This document shows positions 21,521-29,635 of a DNA stretch of 35,493 bases, piece by piece. Both the position numbers and the translations under genes were made by a program. This DNA is from UBA6345 sp045577635 (lineage in GTDB: Bacteria; Bacillota; Clostridia; Christensenellales; UBA1242), in contig JAZNIS010000070.1 in the NCBI GenBank assembly GCA_045577635.1, positions 1 through 35,493 on the forward strand, read 5' to 3'. The notes beneath the pieces were generated by a model, which had not been told where the DNA came from, did not search any database, and saw nothing but the letters and a program-made list of their open reading frames with translations. How positions within the stretch are numbered: the stretch's first letter is position 1; every line of letters starts with the position of its first letter.

Positions 21521-22492
21521 TTATTTTTTGTAATTAGTTAACACTTTAGATTTTAATGGTGATGTTAGGTTTAATGTATAATTATCTGGGTCTATATCAT
21601 ATTCTCGCATACATCTATCATACAATTCAACCAATCCGGCATCACCAAAAGTTAATCCTTGCTTTTTTGCTTCAATTTTAAACTTATATTCGGCACTTTC
21701 ACGAAGTGAAGTATAACTTTCACCTTCGTGTTTTTTAGGCACATTTTCGCCAAAACCAATCCAATTATTAATCGTTCCCCAAATTTCAGGCATACTATCT
21801 GTTCCAACACACAGATCAGGTCTTTCCTTTTTAATTTGTTCCAACACATCTATGTAGTGTGAAACATTTTCATAACTACAATAAACAATAAATTGGTCTG
21901 GTCTGTGCCTACCTGCAAACTTAAAGTAAGGAAGTAGTGGCATACCACTTTCATTTACAATTTTCTTACTTCTGTTCATAAACAATCGGCAAAATTCAAC
22001 AGTGTTTTCTGCTTGTAAATTTAAATACAATCTTAAATCCCCACTCTCAGCAGGCAAACCAAAAACCTTGTTAGTAAACACATGAACAAACTCATCACCG
22101 TTTTGTTTTAGGTAAAAAGCATTTGCATTTTGTAAATAAAATGGCACACAATTTCTATATTTTTGTGATTGTGCACTAATAGATTTATCGGGCTGTTTTG
22201 AAGCTAAATCAATTATTTGTGCACCTGTTAAATTTTCAACTGCAACCGAATCATCTGTAACCATTTCCCACACAGCAGGAACAATGGTTAAATTTCTGTT
22301 TAGATAGTGGTTTCGTTGCACACTATACATTCTTACTAAAAAATCTTCTATTTCGTTATAAGGAACCTTTCTATCGTTTATATAACTATCTGGTTTTTTA
22401 ACATAAGGTAAAGTTTCCATAGCATATTGCATCAAAGTTTCCTTTGATGGTTGAACAACTGTATATTTACCTAATTGAATACAATTTTGCAT
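21521..22492 (-). CDS. Possible HopA1-family protein, cotranscribed with ksgA
   Basis: A 323-residue soluble protein with no signal peptide or membrane segment. The central part has RLYLNLQAENTVEF, then PYFKFAGRHRPDQFIVYCSY about 40 residues later. This layout (R-x-Y-x-N, a Lys on a strand, R-x-R/H-x-D-x-hydrophobic-V-x-Y) resembles the HopA1 effector family, which includes the phospho-Ser/Thr lyase domain used by class V lanthipeptide enzymes. No lanthipeptide precursor or kinase gene is adjacent, so a cellular role is unknown. The N-terminal half is not recognisable. AGGTGGTG just upstream and a 10-nt gap after ksgA place it as the last gene of metG-tatD-ksgA, followed by a terminator. The family call is by eye and tentative; the gene itself is secure. 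Confidence 0.4.
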   Translation of the reverse strand: MQNCIQLGKYTVVQPSKETLMQYAMETLPYVKKPDSYINDRKVPYNEIEDFLVRMYSVQRNHYLNRNLTIVPAVWEMVTDDSVAVENLTGAQIIDLASKQPDKSISAQSQKYRNCVPFYLQNANAFYLKQNGDEFVHVFTNKVFGLPAESGDLRLYLNLQAENTVEFCRLFMNRSKKIVNESGMPLLPYFKFAGRHRPDQFIVYCSYENVSHYIDVLEQIKKERPDLCVGTDSMPEIWGTINNWIGFGENVPKKHEGESYTSLRESAEYKFKIEAKKQGLTFGDAGLVELYDRCMREYDIDPDNYTLNLTSPLKSKVLTNYKK

Positions 22493-22502
22493 AATTCACC
22501 AC

Positions 22503-23309
22503 CTAAAATAATAAATTACTTAAATTTACAAATTGTTCAGGACTTAAAGCTTCTCCCCTAACACCAATCGGCAAATTCAACTTATTAAAAGCTTCTTCAA
22601 TTTTTTCCTTTGGCAAATTAAATGAACTTTTTAAGTTGTTAACCAAAGTTTTTCTTCTCATATGAAAAGCCGATTTTATTAATTTACTTAAATTTTCATA
22701 ACTATTAACTTTATATTTGTTTTTATCAAAATCTATTCTAACCACAGCACTATCAACATTAGGTGCAGGAATAAACATATTTCGTTTAACAATTCTGGTA
22801 ATCTTTGTGTTTGCAACTGCATTAATTACGGCTGTAATTGCCCCATATTCGGCCGTATTGTGTTTTGCAACCAACCTTTCAGCAACTTCCTTTTGAACCA
22901 TTATAACCATTGTTTTAAGGCGAGTTGCAGTTTCTAAAAATTTAAATATTATTGGAGTTGTTATGTAATATGGTAAATTTGCAACCATAACATATTCACC
23001 ATTAAAATTATTTTCAATGGTTTCAATATTTTCCTTCATAATATCTTTAAAAACCACCGTTGCATTAAAACTATCACTTAATGTTTTTGAAATAGTATCG
23101 GTTAAATTAGTGTCTATTTCGTAACTAACAACCTTGTTTGCAGCTGCCGCAATTTCTTTTGTTAAAGTTGCAGCACCTGTTCCAATTTCCAAAACATCGG
23201 TGTTTTTGTTTACACCACCATCAGCAACAATAGCTTTTAACAAATTTGTATCAAAAATAAAGTTTTGACCAAAGTTTTTATTAAATTTTATATCTAATTT
23301 TTCTTCCAT
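22503..23309 (-). CDS. rsmA: 16S rRNA dimethyladenosine transferase RsmA (KsgA)
   Basis: A 268-residue SAM-dependent methyltransferase that dimethylates two adjacent adenines near the 3' end of 16S rRNA, a late 30S assembly checkpoint. Seen are the family opening NKNFGQNFIFD (10-20), the SAM-binding motif VLEIGTGAATLT (39-50), the acidic YEID (63-66), the catalytic NLPY (111-114) and the C-terminal helical domain with SAFHMRRKTLVNNL. Length is normal. The ATG overlaps the tatD stop codon by one base (TAATG), so the genes are translationally coupled. In Bacillus the RNase M5 gene rnmV lies between tatD and ksgA; it is missing here. Confidence 0.97.
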   Translation of the reverse strand: MEEKLDIKFNKNFGQNFIFDTNLLKAIVADGGVNKNTDVLEIGTGAATLTKEIAAAANKVVSYEIDTNLTDTISKTLSDSFNATVVFKDIMKENIETIENNFNGEYVMVANLPYYITTPIIFKFLETATRLKTMVIMVQKEVAERLVAKHNTAEYGAITAVINAVANTKITRIVKRNMFIPAPNVDSAVVRIDFDKNKYKVNSYENLSKLIKSAFHMRRKTLVNNLKSSFNLPKEKIEEAFNKLNLPIGVRGEALSPEQFVNLSNLLF

Positions 23310-24097
23310 TAAAATTCCTTTAATTTTTTAAAAACTTCCATTGTGTTTTTATTTGTTGCCTTAATTAATGCATTTAAATCCATATTTTTAAATTCGGCAA
23401 TTTTTTTAACAACATACCAAACATTTTTAGGTTGGTTTCTTTCTTTACCCCTTAAAGGTTCAGGGGTTAAATAAGGGCAATCGGTTTCAAGCAATATATC
23501 ATTAACATCAACAGTTTCAAGTAGTTTAGGTGCATTTTTTGAATTTTTAAAAGTAATTGCACCACCAAACGAAAATTTAAAACCAAACTTTTTAAGTTGT
23601 TTATAACTTTCAATACTTTCATTAAAGCAGTGAACAACTCCACCGTTATTAATTAAATTTTTGTTTTCGTTTAAAATAGTTATTAAATCACCTATCGCAT
23701 CTCTAACATGAATAACAATTGGAAGATTTAATTTGTTTGCAATTTCAAGCTGCTTAACAAAAACTTCTTTTTGTTTTTCTTTGCTAAAATTTTCATAATG
23801 ATAATCTAACCCTATTTCACCAACAGCCAAAACCTTTTCATTATTTAAATTTTCTAGTAAAAAATTTTCAAATTCATCGTTCCACTTTTCAGCATCGGAA
23901 GGGTGCATTCCTATTATTGCAAACACTGTTTCATATTTGTTAGATAATTCTACTGCCCTTTTACTTGAAATAAAATCATAACCCACAACAAAAGCATATT
24001 GTAGGTTATCATTTTTAAAATTATTAATAATATCTTCGGCATTAGCAAATAAATAATCGTCGTTTAAATGACAATGTGTATCAATAAATTTTTCCAT
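23309..24097 (-). CDS. tatD: TatD-family metal-dependent DNase
   Basis: A 262-residue TIM-barrel hydrolase of the amidohydrolase superfamily with 3'-exonuclease activity in characterised members. Metal ligands are visible in order: DTHCHL near the start (HxH), EIGLDYH, VIHVRDA, VVHCFNES and ETDCPYL. Length is typical. It is coupled by one-base overlaps to metG upstream (stop and start share position 24097) and to ksgA downstream, the conserved metG-tatD-ksgA order of Firmicutes. No unusual feature is seen. Confidence 0.95.
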   Translation of the reverse strand: MEKFIDTHCHLNDDYLFANAEDIINNFKNDNLQYAFVVGYDFISSKRAVELSNKYETVFAIIGMHPSDAEKWNDEFENFLLENLNNEKVLAVGEIGLDYHYENFSKEKQKEVFVKQLEIANKLNLPIVIHVRDAIGDLITILNENKNLINNGGVVHCFNESIESYKQLKKFGFKFSFGGAITFKNSKNAPKLLETVDVNDILLETDCPYLTPEPLRGKERNQPKNVWYVVKKIAEFKNMDLNALIKATNKNTMEVFKKLKEF

Positions 24098-26061
24098 TAA
24101 CTAACTTCACAGCCATCTTTAAAGTTTGAAATTGGGCTAACAAGAGCCAAATTTTTAGTTTCGTCATCGTAAGCACATAAAATCATACCTTCACTTAAAA
24201 TACCTTTAAGTTTTCTAGGTGCAAGGTTTGTTACAACAACAACTTGCTTTCCAATAATATCTTCTGGTTTATAAGTTTTTGCAATACCACTAACAATGGT
24301 TCTAACTTCTTCGCCAAGTTTTACTGTGTTTTTAAGAAGTTTATCACTTCCTTCAACTTTTTCACTATTTAAAATAGTTCCAACTTTTAATTCAACTTTT
24401 TCAAATGCATCAAATTCAATTGTTTCTTTACCCTTTTTAGGTTCTTCAACTTTTACAGAATTTTCTTTGTTAAATTCCTTAATTTGTTCTGCTTTAATTT
24501 GTTCTGCTTTTGCTTGAATTTCCTTAATATCAAATCTTGGGAATAAAACTTCTGGTGAATCAGTTACTTTATATTCACTAACAAATGCAGGGTTTGAAAT
24601 TTCTTCTATTGTGCGAAGTTTTGTGTTAAACATTTTTGCAACCTTTTGTGCAGTTTCCGGCATAAATGGTTCAAGTAATGTTGTTCCCACAATAATTGCA
24701 TCGCATAAATTAAATAAAACAGTTTCTAAATATTTTTCGTTTGCAGGATCTTTTGCCAAAACCCAAGGGCAAGTTTCATCAATATATTTGTTTGCTCTAC
24801 GGAAAATAGCCATAACTTCGCTTAAAGCATCGGAAATTTTTAAATCATTAATGTTTTTAGAAACTTTTGAGTATGCAGATTTAACCACTTCTTTTAAGTT
24901 TGCATCAATTTCAGGTGTTAAAGAAACAACCCTGTTTTCAACTTCACCTTTAAAGTATTTATTAACCATAGCAATTGTTCTGCTAACTAAATTACCATAA
25001 ACATTAGCAAGGTCAGAATTAATTTTGTCTGTCATTAATTCCCAACCAACAAGGCCATCGTTTTCCATGCCCATTTCATTTAAAACATAATATCTAACAG
25101 CATCTGAACCATAAACACTAGCCAAATCGTCAAAGTATAAAACATTACCCTTTGATTTGCTCATTTTTTCGCCATCTTGAAGTAACCAACCATGACCATA
25201 AACTTGTTTAGGAAGTGGTAAACCTAGTGCCATTAAGAAAATTGGCCAATAAATAATGTGGAACCTTACAATATCTTTACCAATAACATGCAAATCTGCT
25301 GGCCAGAATTTTTTATAGTTTTCAGCATGATTTCCATCAACATCATATCCTAAACCTGTAATGTAGTTTGTTAAAGCATCTAACCAAACATAAACAACAT
25401 GTTTGCTGTTAAAGTTTAGTGGAACACCCCATTTAAAACTTGTTCGGGAAACACATAAATCCTGTAAACCCTTGTTAATAAAGTTATTAACCATTTCATT
25501 TTTTCTAGAAACAGGTAAAACAAATTCAGGATGTTGGTTGTAATATTCAACTAATCTATCAGCATATTTGCTCATTTTAAAGAAATAAGCTTCTTCTTTT
25601 GCCTTTTTAACTTCCCTGCCACAATCAGGACATTTTCCATCTACTAATTGAGATTCTGTCCAGAAAGATTCACAAGGAGTACAATATAACCCTTCGTAAC
25701 TTCCCAAATAAATATCGCCTTGGTCTAACAACTTTTTAAATATTTTTTCAACTTGTTTTTCATGATATTCATCGGTTGTTCTAATAAATTTATCGTAGGA
25801 AATGTTTGCCTTATCCCATAAATTTTTAATAACACCTGCAACATCATCAACAAATTGTTTAGGAGTTAAACCTTTTTGACTTGCTTTTTCTTCAATTTTT
25901 TGGCCATGTTCATCTGTTCCTGTTTGAAAGAAAACATTATAACCTTCAAATCTTTTAAACCTTGCAATACTGTCACTTAAAATAATTTCGTAAATGTTGC
26001 CAATATGTGGCTTACCAGATGTGTAAGCAATGGCAGTAGTAATATAATAATTTTTATCCAT
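24097..26061 (-). CDS. metG: Methionyl-tRNA synthetase
   Basis: A 654-residue class I synthetase that charges initiator and elongator tRNA-Met. HIGN lies at 19-22, KMSKS near residue 300, and a zinc knuckle at about 127-148 (CTPC then CPDCG). The helical anticodon-binding domain follows, then a C-terminal tRNA-binding (EMAP-like) domain from about 550 (VELKVGTI, NLAPRKLKGILSEGM). Length matches the long dimeric bacterial form. A linker at about 508-520 has the duplicated KAEQIKAEQIK. AAAGG 7 nt upstream is a weak ribosome site, and TGG-TATTAT upstream is a possible extended -10. No T-box leader or SAM riboswitch fits in the short 144-nt gap to spmA. Confidence 0.97.
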   Translation of the reverse strand: MDKNYYITTAIAYTSGKPHIGNIYEIILSDSIARFKRFEGYNVFFQTGTDEHGQKIEEKASQKGLTPKQFVDDVAGVIKNLWDKANISYDKFIRTTDEYHEKQVEKIFKKLLDQGDIYLGSYEGLYCTPCESFWTESQLVDGKCPDCGREVKKAKEEAYFFKMSKYADRLVEYYNQHPEFVLPVSRKNEMVNNFINKGLQDLCVSRTSFKWGVPLNFNSKHVVYVWLDALTNYITGLGYDVDGNHAENYKKFWPADLHVIGKDIVRFHIIYWPIFLMALGLPLPKQVYGHGWLLQDGEKMSKSKGNVLYFDDLASVYGSDAVRYYVLNEMGMENDGLVGWELMTDKINSDLANVYGNLVSRTIAMVNKYFKGEVENRVVSLTPEIDANLKEVVKSAYSKVSKNINDLKISDALSEVMAIFRRANKYIDETCPWVLAKDPANEKYLETVLFNLCDAIIVGTTLLEPFMPETAQKVAKMFNTKLRTIEEISNPAFVSEYKVTDSPEVLFPRFDIKEIQAKAEQIKAEQIKEFNKENSVKVEEPKKGKETIEFDAFEKVELKVGTILNSEKVEGSDKLLKNTVKLGEEVRTIVSGIAKTYKPEDIIGKQVVVVTNLAPRKLKGILSEGMILCAYDDETKNLALVSPISNFKDGCEVS

Positions 26062-26205
26062 ATTTTTGCCTTTATTGTTTAATTTTTACTAATTAATAAT
26101 ACCACACAAAAAGTTTGTTGTAAATCCAAATTTTTTAATTAAATTATAAGCATAAACAATTTTAATTAAACATAAAAATATTAAAATAAAAATTAAGGAC
26201 AACTT

Positions 26206-26778
26206 ATGAATTTTGTTTGGATAAGTTTTGTAATTGTTGGGCTGGGAATTATGTTGTTTAAAAATAGCAATATAGCTTTTTCAACAATATTATCAGGTTC
26301 GGAAAAAGCAATAGCTCTAACAATTAAATTGTGGGCAATTTATGCTGTTTGGTTAGGAATATTAAAAATTGTTGAAGACACAGGGTTAAACCAAAAAATA
26401 GCAAAACTTTTAAAACCATTAATTAATAAACTTTTTGGGAAAACCGATAAGGAAACCGAAAACGAAATTGCCATTAATTTAACAAGCAATTTTTTAGGAA
26501 TGGGTAATGCCTGCACCCCTAGTGGAATAAAAGCAATTAATGGTTTAAACAAAGGCAAAGATGTTATTACTAGTGGAATGATTATGCTGTTGGTTTTAAA
26601 TGCAACAAGTTTAGATATTATTCCAACCACAGTAATTGGTTTAAGAGTTTCGGCAGGAAGTTTAAATCCTAACAATATTATTTTGCCAACACTAATTTCA
26701 ACATTTGTTAGCACTTTTACGGGTGTTATTTTGTGTAAAATATGTGAAAAATTTAAAAGGTTAAAAAAGAAAAAATAA
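26206..26778 (+). CDS. spmA: Spore maturation protein SpmA
   Basis: A 190-residue integral membrane protein of the nucleoside-recognition/Gate domain family. With SpmB it is needed in Bacillus for full dehydration of the spore core and heat resistance. Hydrophobic segments lie at about 3-19, 40-57 and through the C-terminal half, with the conserved NFLGMGNACTPSGIKAI segment and a basic C-terminal tail. AAGGA precedes the start. The stop codon overlaps the spmB start by one base. It lies on the plus strand, divergent from metG, inside an otherwise minus-strand housekeeping block. A sigma-G promoter is expected, but only a poor GCATA/CATAAAA match was found. Confidence 0.93.
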   Translation: MNFVWISFVIVGLGIMLFKNSNIAFSTILSGSEKAIALTIKLWAIYAVWLGILKIVEDTGLNQKIAKLLKPLINKLFGKTDKETENEIAINLTSNFLGMGNACTPSGIKAINGLNKGKDVITSGMIMLLVLNATSLDIIPTTVIGLRVSAGSLNPNNIILPTLISTFVSTFTGVILCKICEKFKRLKKKK

Positions 26779-27290
26779 TGAATATTTCGGCATTTTTAAT
26801 ACCCTGTTTAATTATTTTAATTATTGTTTATTCCATATTTAAAAAAAACAATGCTTATTCAAGTTTTGTTTTTGGAGCAAAAACAAGTTTTGATTTAATT
26901 TTAACAAGTTTTCCCTATTTAGTTGCAATATTTATAGCTATTGAATTATTTACTGTTAGTGGTTTAAACACAATTTTAGGCAATTTGCTTTCCCCTATTT
27001 TTAATTTTGTGGGGATACCAACCGAACTTACACAATTAGTTTTATTAAAACCTTTTAGTGGTTGTGGAAGTTTAGCCGCTCTAGAAAATATATTTGCAAC
27101 CTACGGACCAGATAGTTATTTGGCCAGAGCAGGTTCGGCAATTGCAGGAAGCAGCGAAGCATTATTTTACATAACAGCTGTTTATTTTTCACAAACAAAA
27201 ATTAAAAAGTTTTCCTACGGAATACCCGTTGTTTTAATTAGTAATTTTATAGGCATTATAACTGCTTGTTTAATTTGTAAAATTATTTAA
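26778..27290 (+). CDS. spmB: Spore maturation protein SpmB
   Basis: A 170-residue membrane partner of SpmA with the second Gate domain. Hydrophobic segments lie at about 4-19, 42-60 and 146-170, with the family motif LKPFSGCGSLAALENI and the downstream GPDSYLARAGSAIAGSSEA. Coupled to spmA through a one-base stop/start overlap (TAATG), so the two are made in equal amounts. Length is normal. No terminator hairpin is seen in the 45 nt to the HAD gene. Confidence 0.93.
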   Translation: MNISAFLIPCLIILIIVYSIFKKNNAYSSFVFGAKTSFDLILTSFPYLVAIFIAIELFTVSGLNTILGNLLSPIFNFVGIPTELTQLVLLKPFSGCGSLAALENIFATYGPDSYLARAGSAIAGSSEALFYITAVYFSQTKIKKFSYGIPVVLISNFIGIITACLICKII

Positions 27291-27321
27291 AATTTTACTA
27301 TTTATTTTTGTAAATTATTAT

Positions 27322-27329
27322 GCTAGAAT
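27322..27329 (+). promoter_or_regulatory. Extended -10 promoter giving a predicted leaderless mRNA
   Basis: TGC followed by TAGAAT (27324-27329) ends six bases before the HAD gene's ATG at 27336, so transcription would begin at or next to the start codon. No ribosome site is present in the gap, and no good -35 is seen. Confidence 0.45.
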
Positions 27330-27335
27330 AGTTGT

Positions 27336-28151
27336 ATGAAAATAGCTATTGACATTGATAACACAGTGTTTACTAACAATTCAATAATTTACAAACTTTT
27401 AAATAGTGTTCAACATTTGGGTGATAAAAACGACACAACACTAGAATTTAGCAAAATATCACCAAAACCTATTCCAACAAAAGGTGTTTTAAAAAAGATT
27501 TTTCCTTTTATAAACCCTTCAAAATTTGTAGCTTATAAAGATAGTGTTGAAGTTATTAATTTAATGTTTGAAAAAGGACACGAAATTGTTTTTGTTTCAA
27601 ACCGACCAGCACTTCTTAAAGGTCCAACACTAGAACTTTTAGAAAGATTTGATGTTAAATACGATGCTTTAATTTTAGGTTGCAAAAATAAGCACACTTT
27701 TTGCAAACAATTTGGCATTGATCTACTTATTGATGACCAACGAAAAAACTGCACAAATGTTGCAAGTGTTGGAATTGATGCTATTTGTTTAGACCATAAA
27801 ATAACCGATTTTACTTATACCGATGAAAAACAAAAACATTTGTTTCATGCCACTAGCTGGAAATCGGTTGAACACATGATTTCCTACATAGACCATTTTT
27901 CGTTTACAACAAAAGGCATAAATGTTTTTAATGATGATTTAAGAACAAAAACAATTATGGATTTCTTTAGATCAGCAAAACCATTATATAGGGAAATTGT
28001 TTTATCTAAATATTTTAAAGACCATTTATTAAAATCAGAAATTCCTTATGTTTCAACTCAAAAACAAGATGAAATTAAACAAAAAATTAAAGAGTTAACA
28101 CAAGAAAACGAAGAATTAAAAAGAGAAAATGAAGAATTAAAAAGAAAATAA
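27336..28151 (+). CDS. HAD-superfamily phosphatase with C-terminal coiled coil
   Basis: A 271-residue protein with an N-terminal HAD fold: IDIDNTVF (5-11) gives the catalytic DxD pair D6/D8, VSNR near residue 88 is motif II, and LLIDDQRKN near 130 is the metal-binding motif IV. The pattern resembles the 5'-nucleotidase (NT5C/YqfW-like) group, so a small phosphate-ester substrate is likely. The last 30 residues are a charged coiled coil made by a 21-nt tandem duplication encoding EELKREN. Motif III Lys is probably K117 or K119 (GCKNKHTF). No ribosome site is present. It lies downstream of spmAB but has its own -10. A terminator shared with rsmI follows. Substrate unknown. Confidence 0.75.
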   Translation: MKIAIDIDNTVFTNNSIIYKLLNSVQHLGDKNDTTLEFSKISPKPIPTKGVLKKIFPFINPSKFVAYKDSVEVINLMFEKGHEIVFVSNRPALLKGPTLELLERFDVKYDALILGCKNKHTFCKQFGIDLLIDDQRKNCTNVASVGIDAICLDHKITDFTYTDEKQKHLFHATSWKSVEHMISYIDHFSFTTKGINVFNDDLRTKTIMDFFRSAKPLYREIVLSKYFKDHLLKSEIPYVSTQKQDEIKQKIKELTQENEELKRENEELKRK

Positions 28152-28178
28152 AAAAACACCTAAATTTAGGTGTTTTTT
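28151..28178. terminator. Bidirectional Rho-independent terminator
   Basis: A perfect 28-nt palindrome with AACACCTAAA/TTTAGGTGTT at its centre and A/T flanks, between the convergent HAD and rsmI genes. Confidence 0.88.
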
Positions 28179-28181
28179 GTT

Positions 28182-28979
28182 TTACAATTCTATTGCAACT
28201 TTATACACTTCCGATTTTTTTAAGTTCCTATCGGAGCAAACAAATTTAATTGCATCTTGTTTAGAAAAACCATTATTAATATAATGCAACAAATGTTCTT
28301 TAACGGTTAAGTTGTTTAGTTCGTTTTCTTCTTCAACATTGTTTAAAATTAAAACAAACTCGCCCCTTCTATCACCGTTATAACCTTGTTTTAAAGTTGT
28401 AAAGGTTTTTTCTTCGTGCAGTTTAGTAATTTCCCTAACAATACAAACATTTCTATCACCAAACACATCTAGTAGAGTTTTAAAATCCTTATCAATGTTG
28501 TGGCAGGAAACATAAAAAATTAAACTTCCTTTAACATTTTTATATTGCATAAGCAAATTTTGTGTATCTTTATTTTTTTCTGGCAAAAAACCAATAAAAC
28601 TAAACGGAGCACTAAATCCACTTAAAATAAAAGCATTAATTAATGCACAAGGACCCGATATTACTGTATATTCCAATTCGGCTTCCTTAACAGCATTAAC
28701 CAAAATATTACCGGGGTCCGAAATTCCAGGCATTCCAGCATCAGAAATAACAGCAACATTTTTACCACTAGTTAAATCTGCAACAACCTTTCCAACCATT
28801 TCTCTTTCGTTGAATTTATGATAACTTTTTAATGGTTTTTTTATGTTGTAGTGGTTTAATAGTACCGAACTTGTTCTGGTATCCTCACACAAAATATAAT
28901 CAACATTACTTAAAACTTCTACTGCATAGTTATTAAATTCTTTTAAATTACCAATAGGTGTTCCAACTAAATAAAGCAT
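28182..28979 (-). CDS. rsmI: 16S rRNA 2'-O-ribose methyltransferase RsmI
   Basis: A 265-residue tetrapyrrole-methylase-fold enzyme that methylates the ribose of C1402 in 16S rRNA. Conserved motifs are YLVGTPIGNL at the N-terminus, CEDTRTSSVLLNHY, VISDAGMPGISDPG, SGPCALINAFILSGF and FIGFLPEK. Length is slightly short of E. coli RsmI (286). It is the last gene of the holB-ricT-trmN-rsmI run, beginning 2 nt after the preceding stop, with no clear ribosome site of its own, so translation is probably coupled. Confidence 0.96.
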   Translation of the reverse strand: MLYLVGTPIGNLKEFNNYAVEVLSNVDYILCEDTRTSSVLLNHYNIKKPLKSYHKFNEREMVGKVVADLTSGKNVAVISDAGMPGISDPGNILVNAVKEAELEYTVISGPCALINAFILSGFSAPFSFIGFLPEKNKDTQNLLMQYKNVKGSLIFYVSCHNIDKDFKTLLDVFGDRNVCIVREITKLHEEKTFTTLKQGYNGDRRGEFVLILNNVEEENELNNLTVKEHLLHYINNGFSKQDAIKFVCSDRNLKKSEVYKVAIEL

Positions 28980-28981
28980 AA

Positions 28982-29635
28982 TTAAACTTGGATTGTTAAT
29001 CCACTTTTAGCTCCTTTTTTTCCTTCTACTAAAATAACATTTGCACCCTTATTGCTTTTTCTAATTTTCAAAACTTTTGGCTCTATTCCATACTTTCTCA
29101 TTAAGCAAAATAAATCGGTTAATCTTTCTTCTTTGTTTACAGTATAAAACCTTCCACCAAATTTAAGTAGTGCACTTGCTTCTTTAACAATTTCTTCTAA
29201 ATTAACGGTTATTTCGTGTTTACAAATAGCAATTTCCGGCCTTTCACTTAATTCGCCACCAGCATTAATTTTATAAGGTGGATTGCAAACAACCACTTCA
29301 AAACCTGAGCCTATTTGTTTATGAATATTTTGAAGTGGCTTGTTTATAACTTCAATGTTGTTTAAGTTGTTATATTTTACAGTTCTTAAACTCATATCAG
29401 CCAATTGTTCCTGAATTTCAACCAAATAAACCTGTTTTGCCTTGGTTTTTGCTTGTGCTAAAATACCAATTACACCACTGCCACTACACAAATCAACAAT
29501 CCTATCTTTTACCCCTGCCCTAACAAAATTACATAATTCAACAGCATCGGAAGTAAAACAATATAAATCAGGATTTTGAATTATAAACAAATTATTAAAT
29601 TGCAAATCGTCTAATCGTTCGTTATCTTTAAGCAT
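28982..29635 (-). CDS. TrmN6/YabB-like SAM methyltransferase
   Basis: A 217-residue Rossmann methyltransferase. The SAM motif VDLCSGSGVIGI lies at about 46-57 and the adenine-N6-type catalytic motif NPPY at about 119-122. These place it with the tRNA1(Val) adenine-37 N6 methyltransferase group (TrmN6, Bacillus YabB). The gene overlaps the ricT stop by 8 nt and precedes rsmI by 2 nt, the order seen in Bacillus (yaaT, yabA, yabB, yabC), here without yabA. RNA substrate is inferred from family and neighbourhood. Confidence 0.88.
   Translation of the reverse strand: MLKDNERLDDLQFNNLFIIQNPDLYCFTSDAVELCNFVRAGVKDRIVDLCSGSGVIGILAQAKTKAKQVYLVEIQEQLADMSLRTVKYNNLNNIEVINKPLQNIHKQIGSGFEVVVCNPPYKINAGGELSERPEIAICKHEITVNLEEIVKEASALLKFGGRFYTVNKEERLTDLFCLMRKYGIEPKVLKIRKSNKGANVILVEGKKGAKSGLTIQV

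Noticed and set aside
26145..26185. Sigma-G promoter for spmA (GCATA ... CATAAAA)
   Set aside because: Spacing is 16 and the -10 lacks the conserved T; in such AT-rich DNA this is too weak to list.
26062..26205. T-box or SAM riboswitch ahead of metG
   Set aside because: The gap is 144 nt, AT-rich, with no T-box bulge sequence, no specifier stem and no terminator/antiterminator pair.
26340..26714. 124-codon minus-strand reading frame
   Set aside because: Antisense of spmA, which is a clear family member; no ribosome site.
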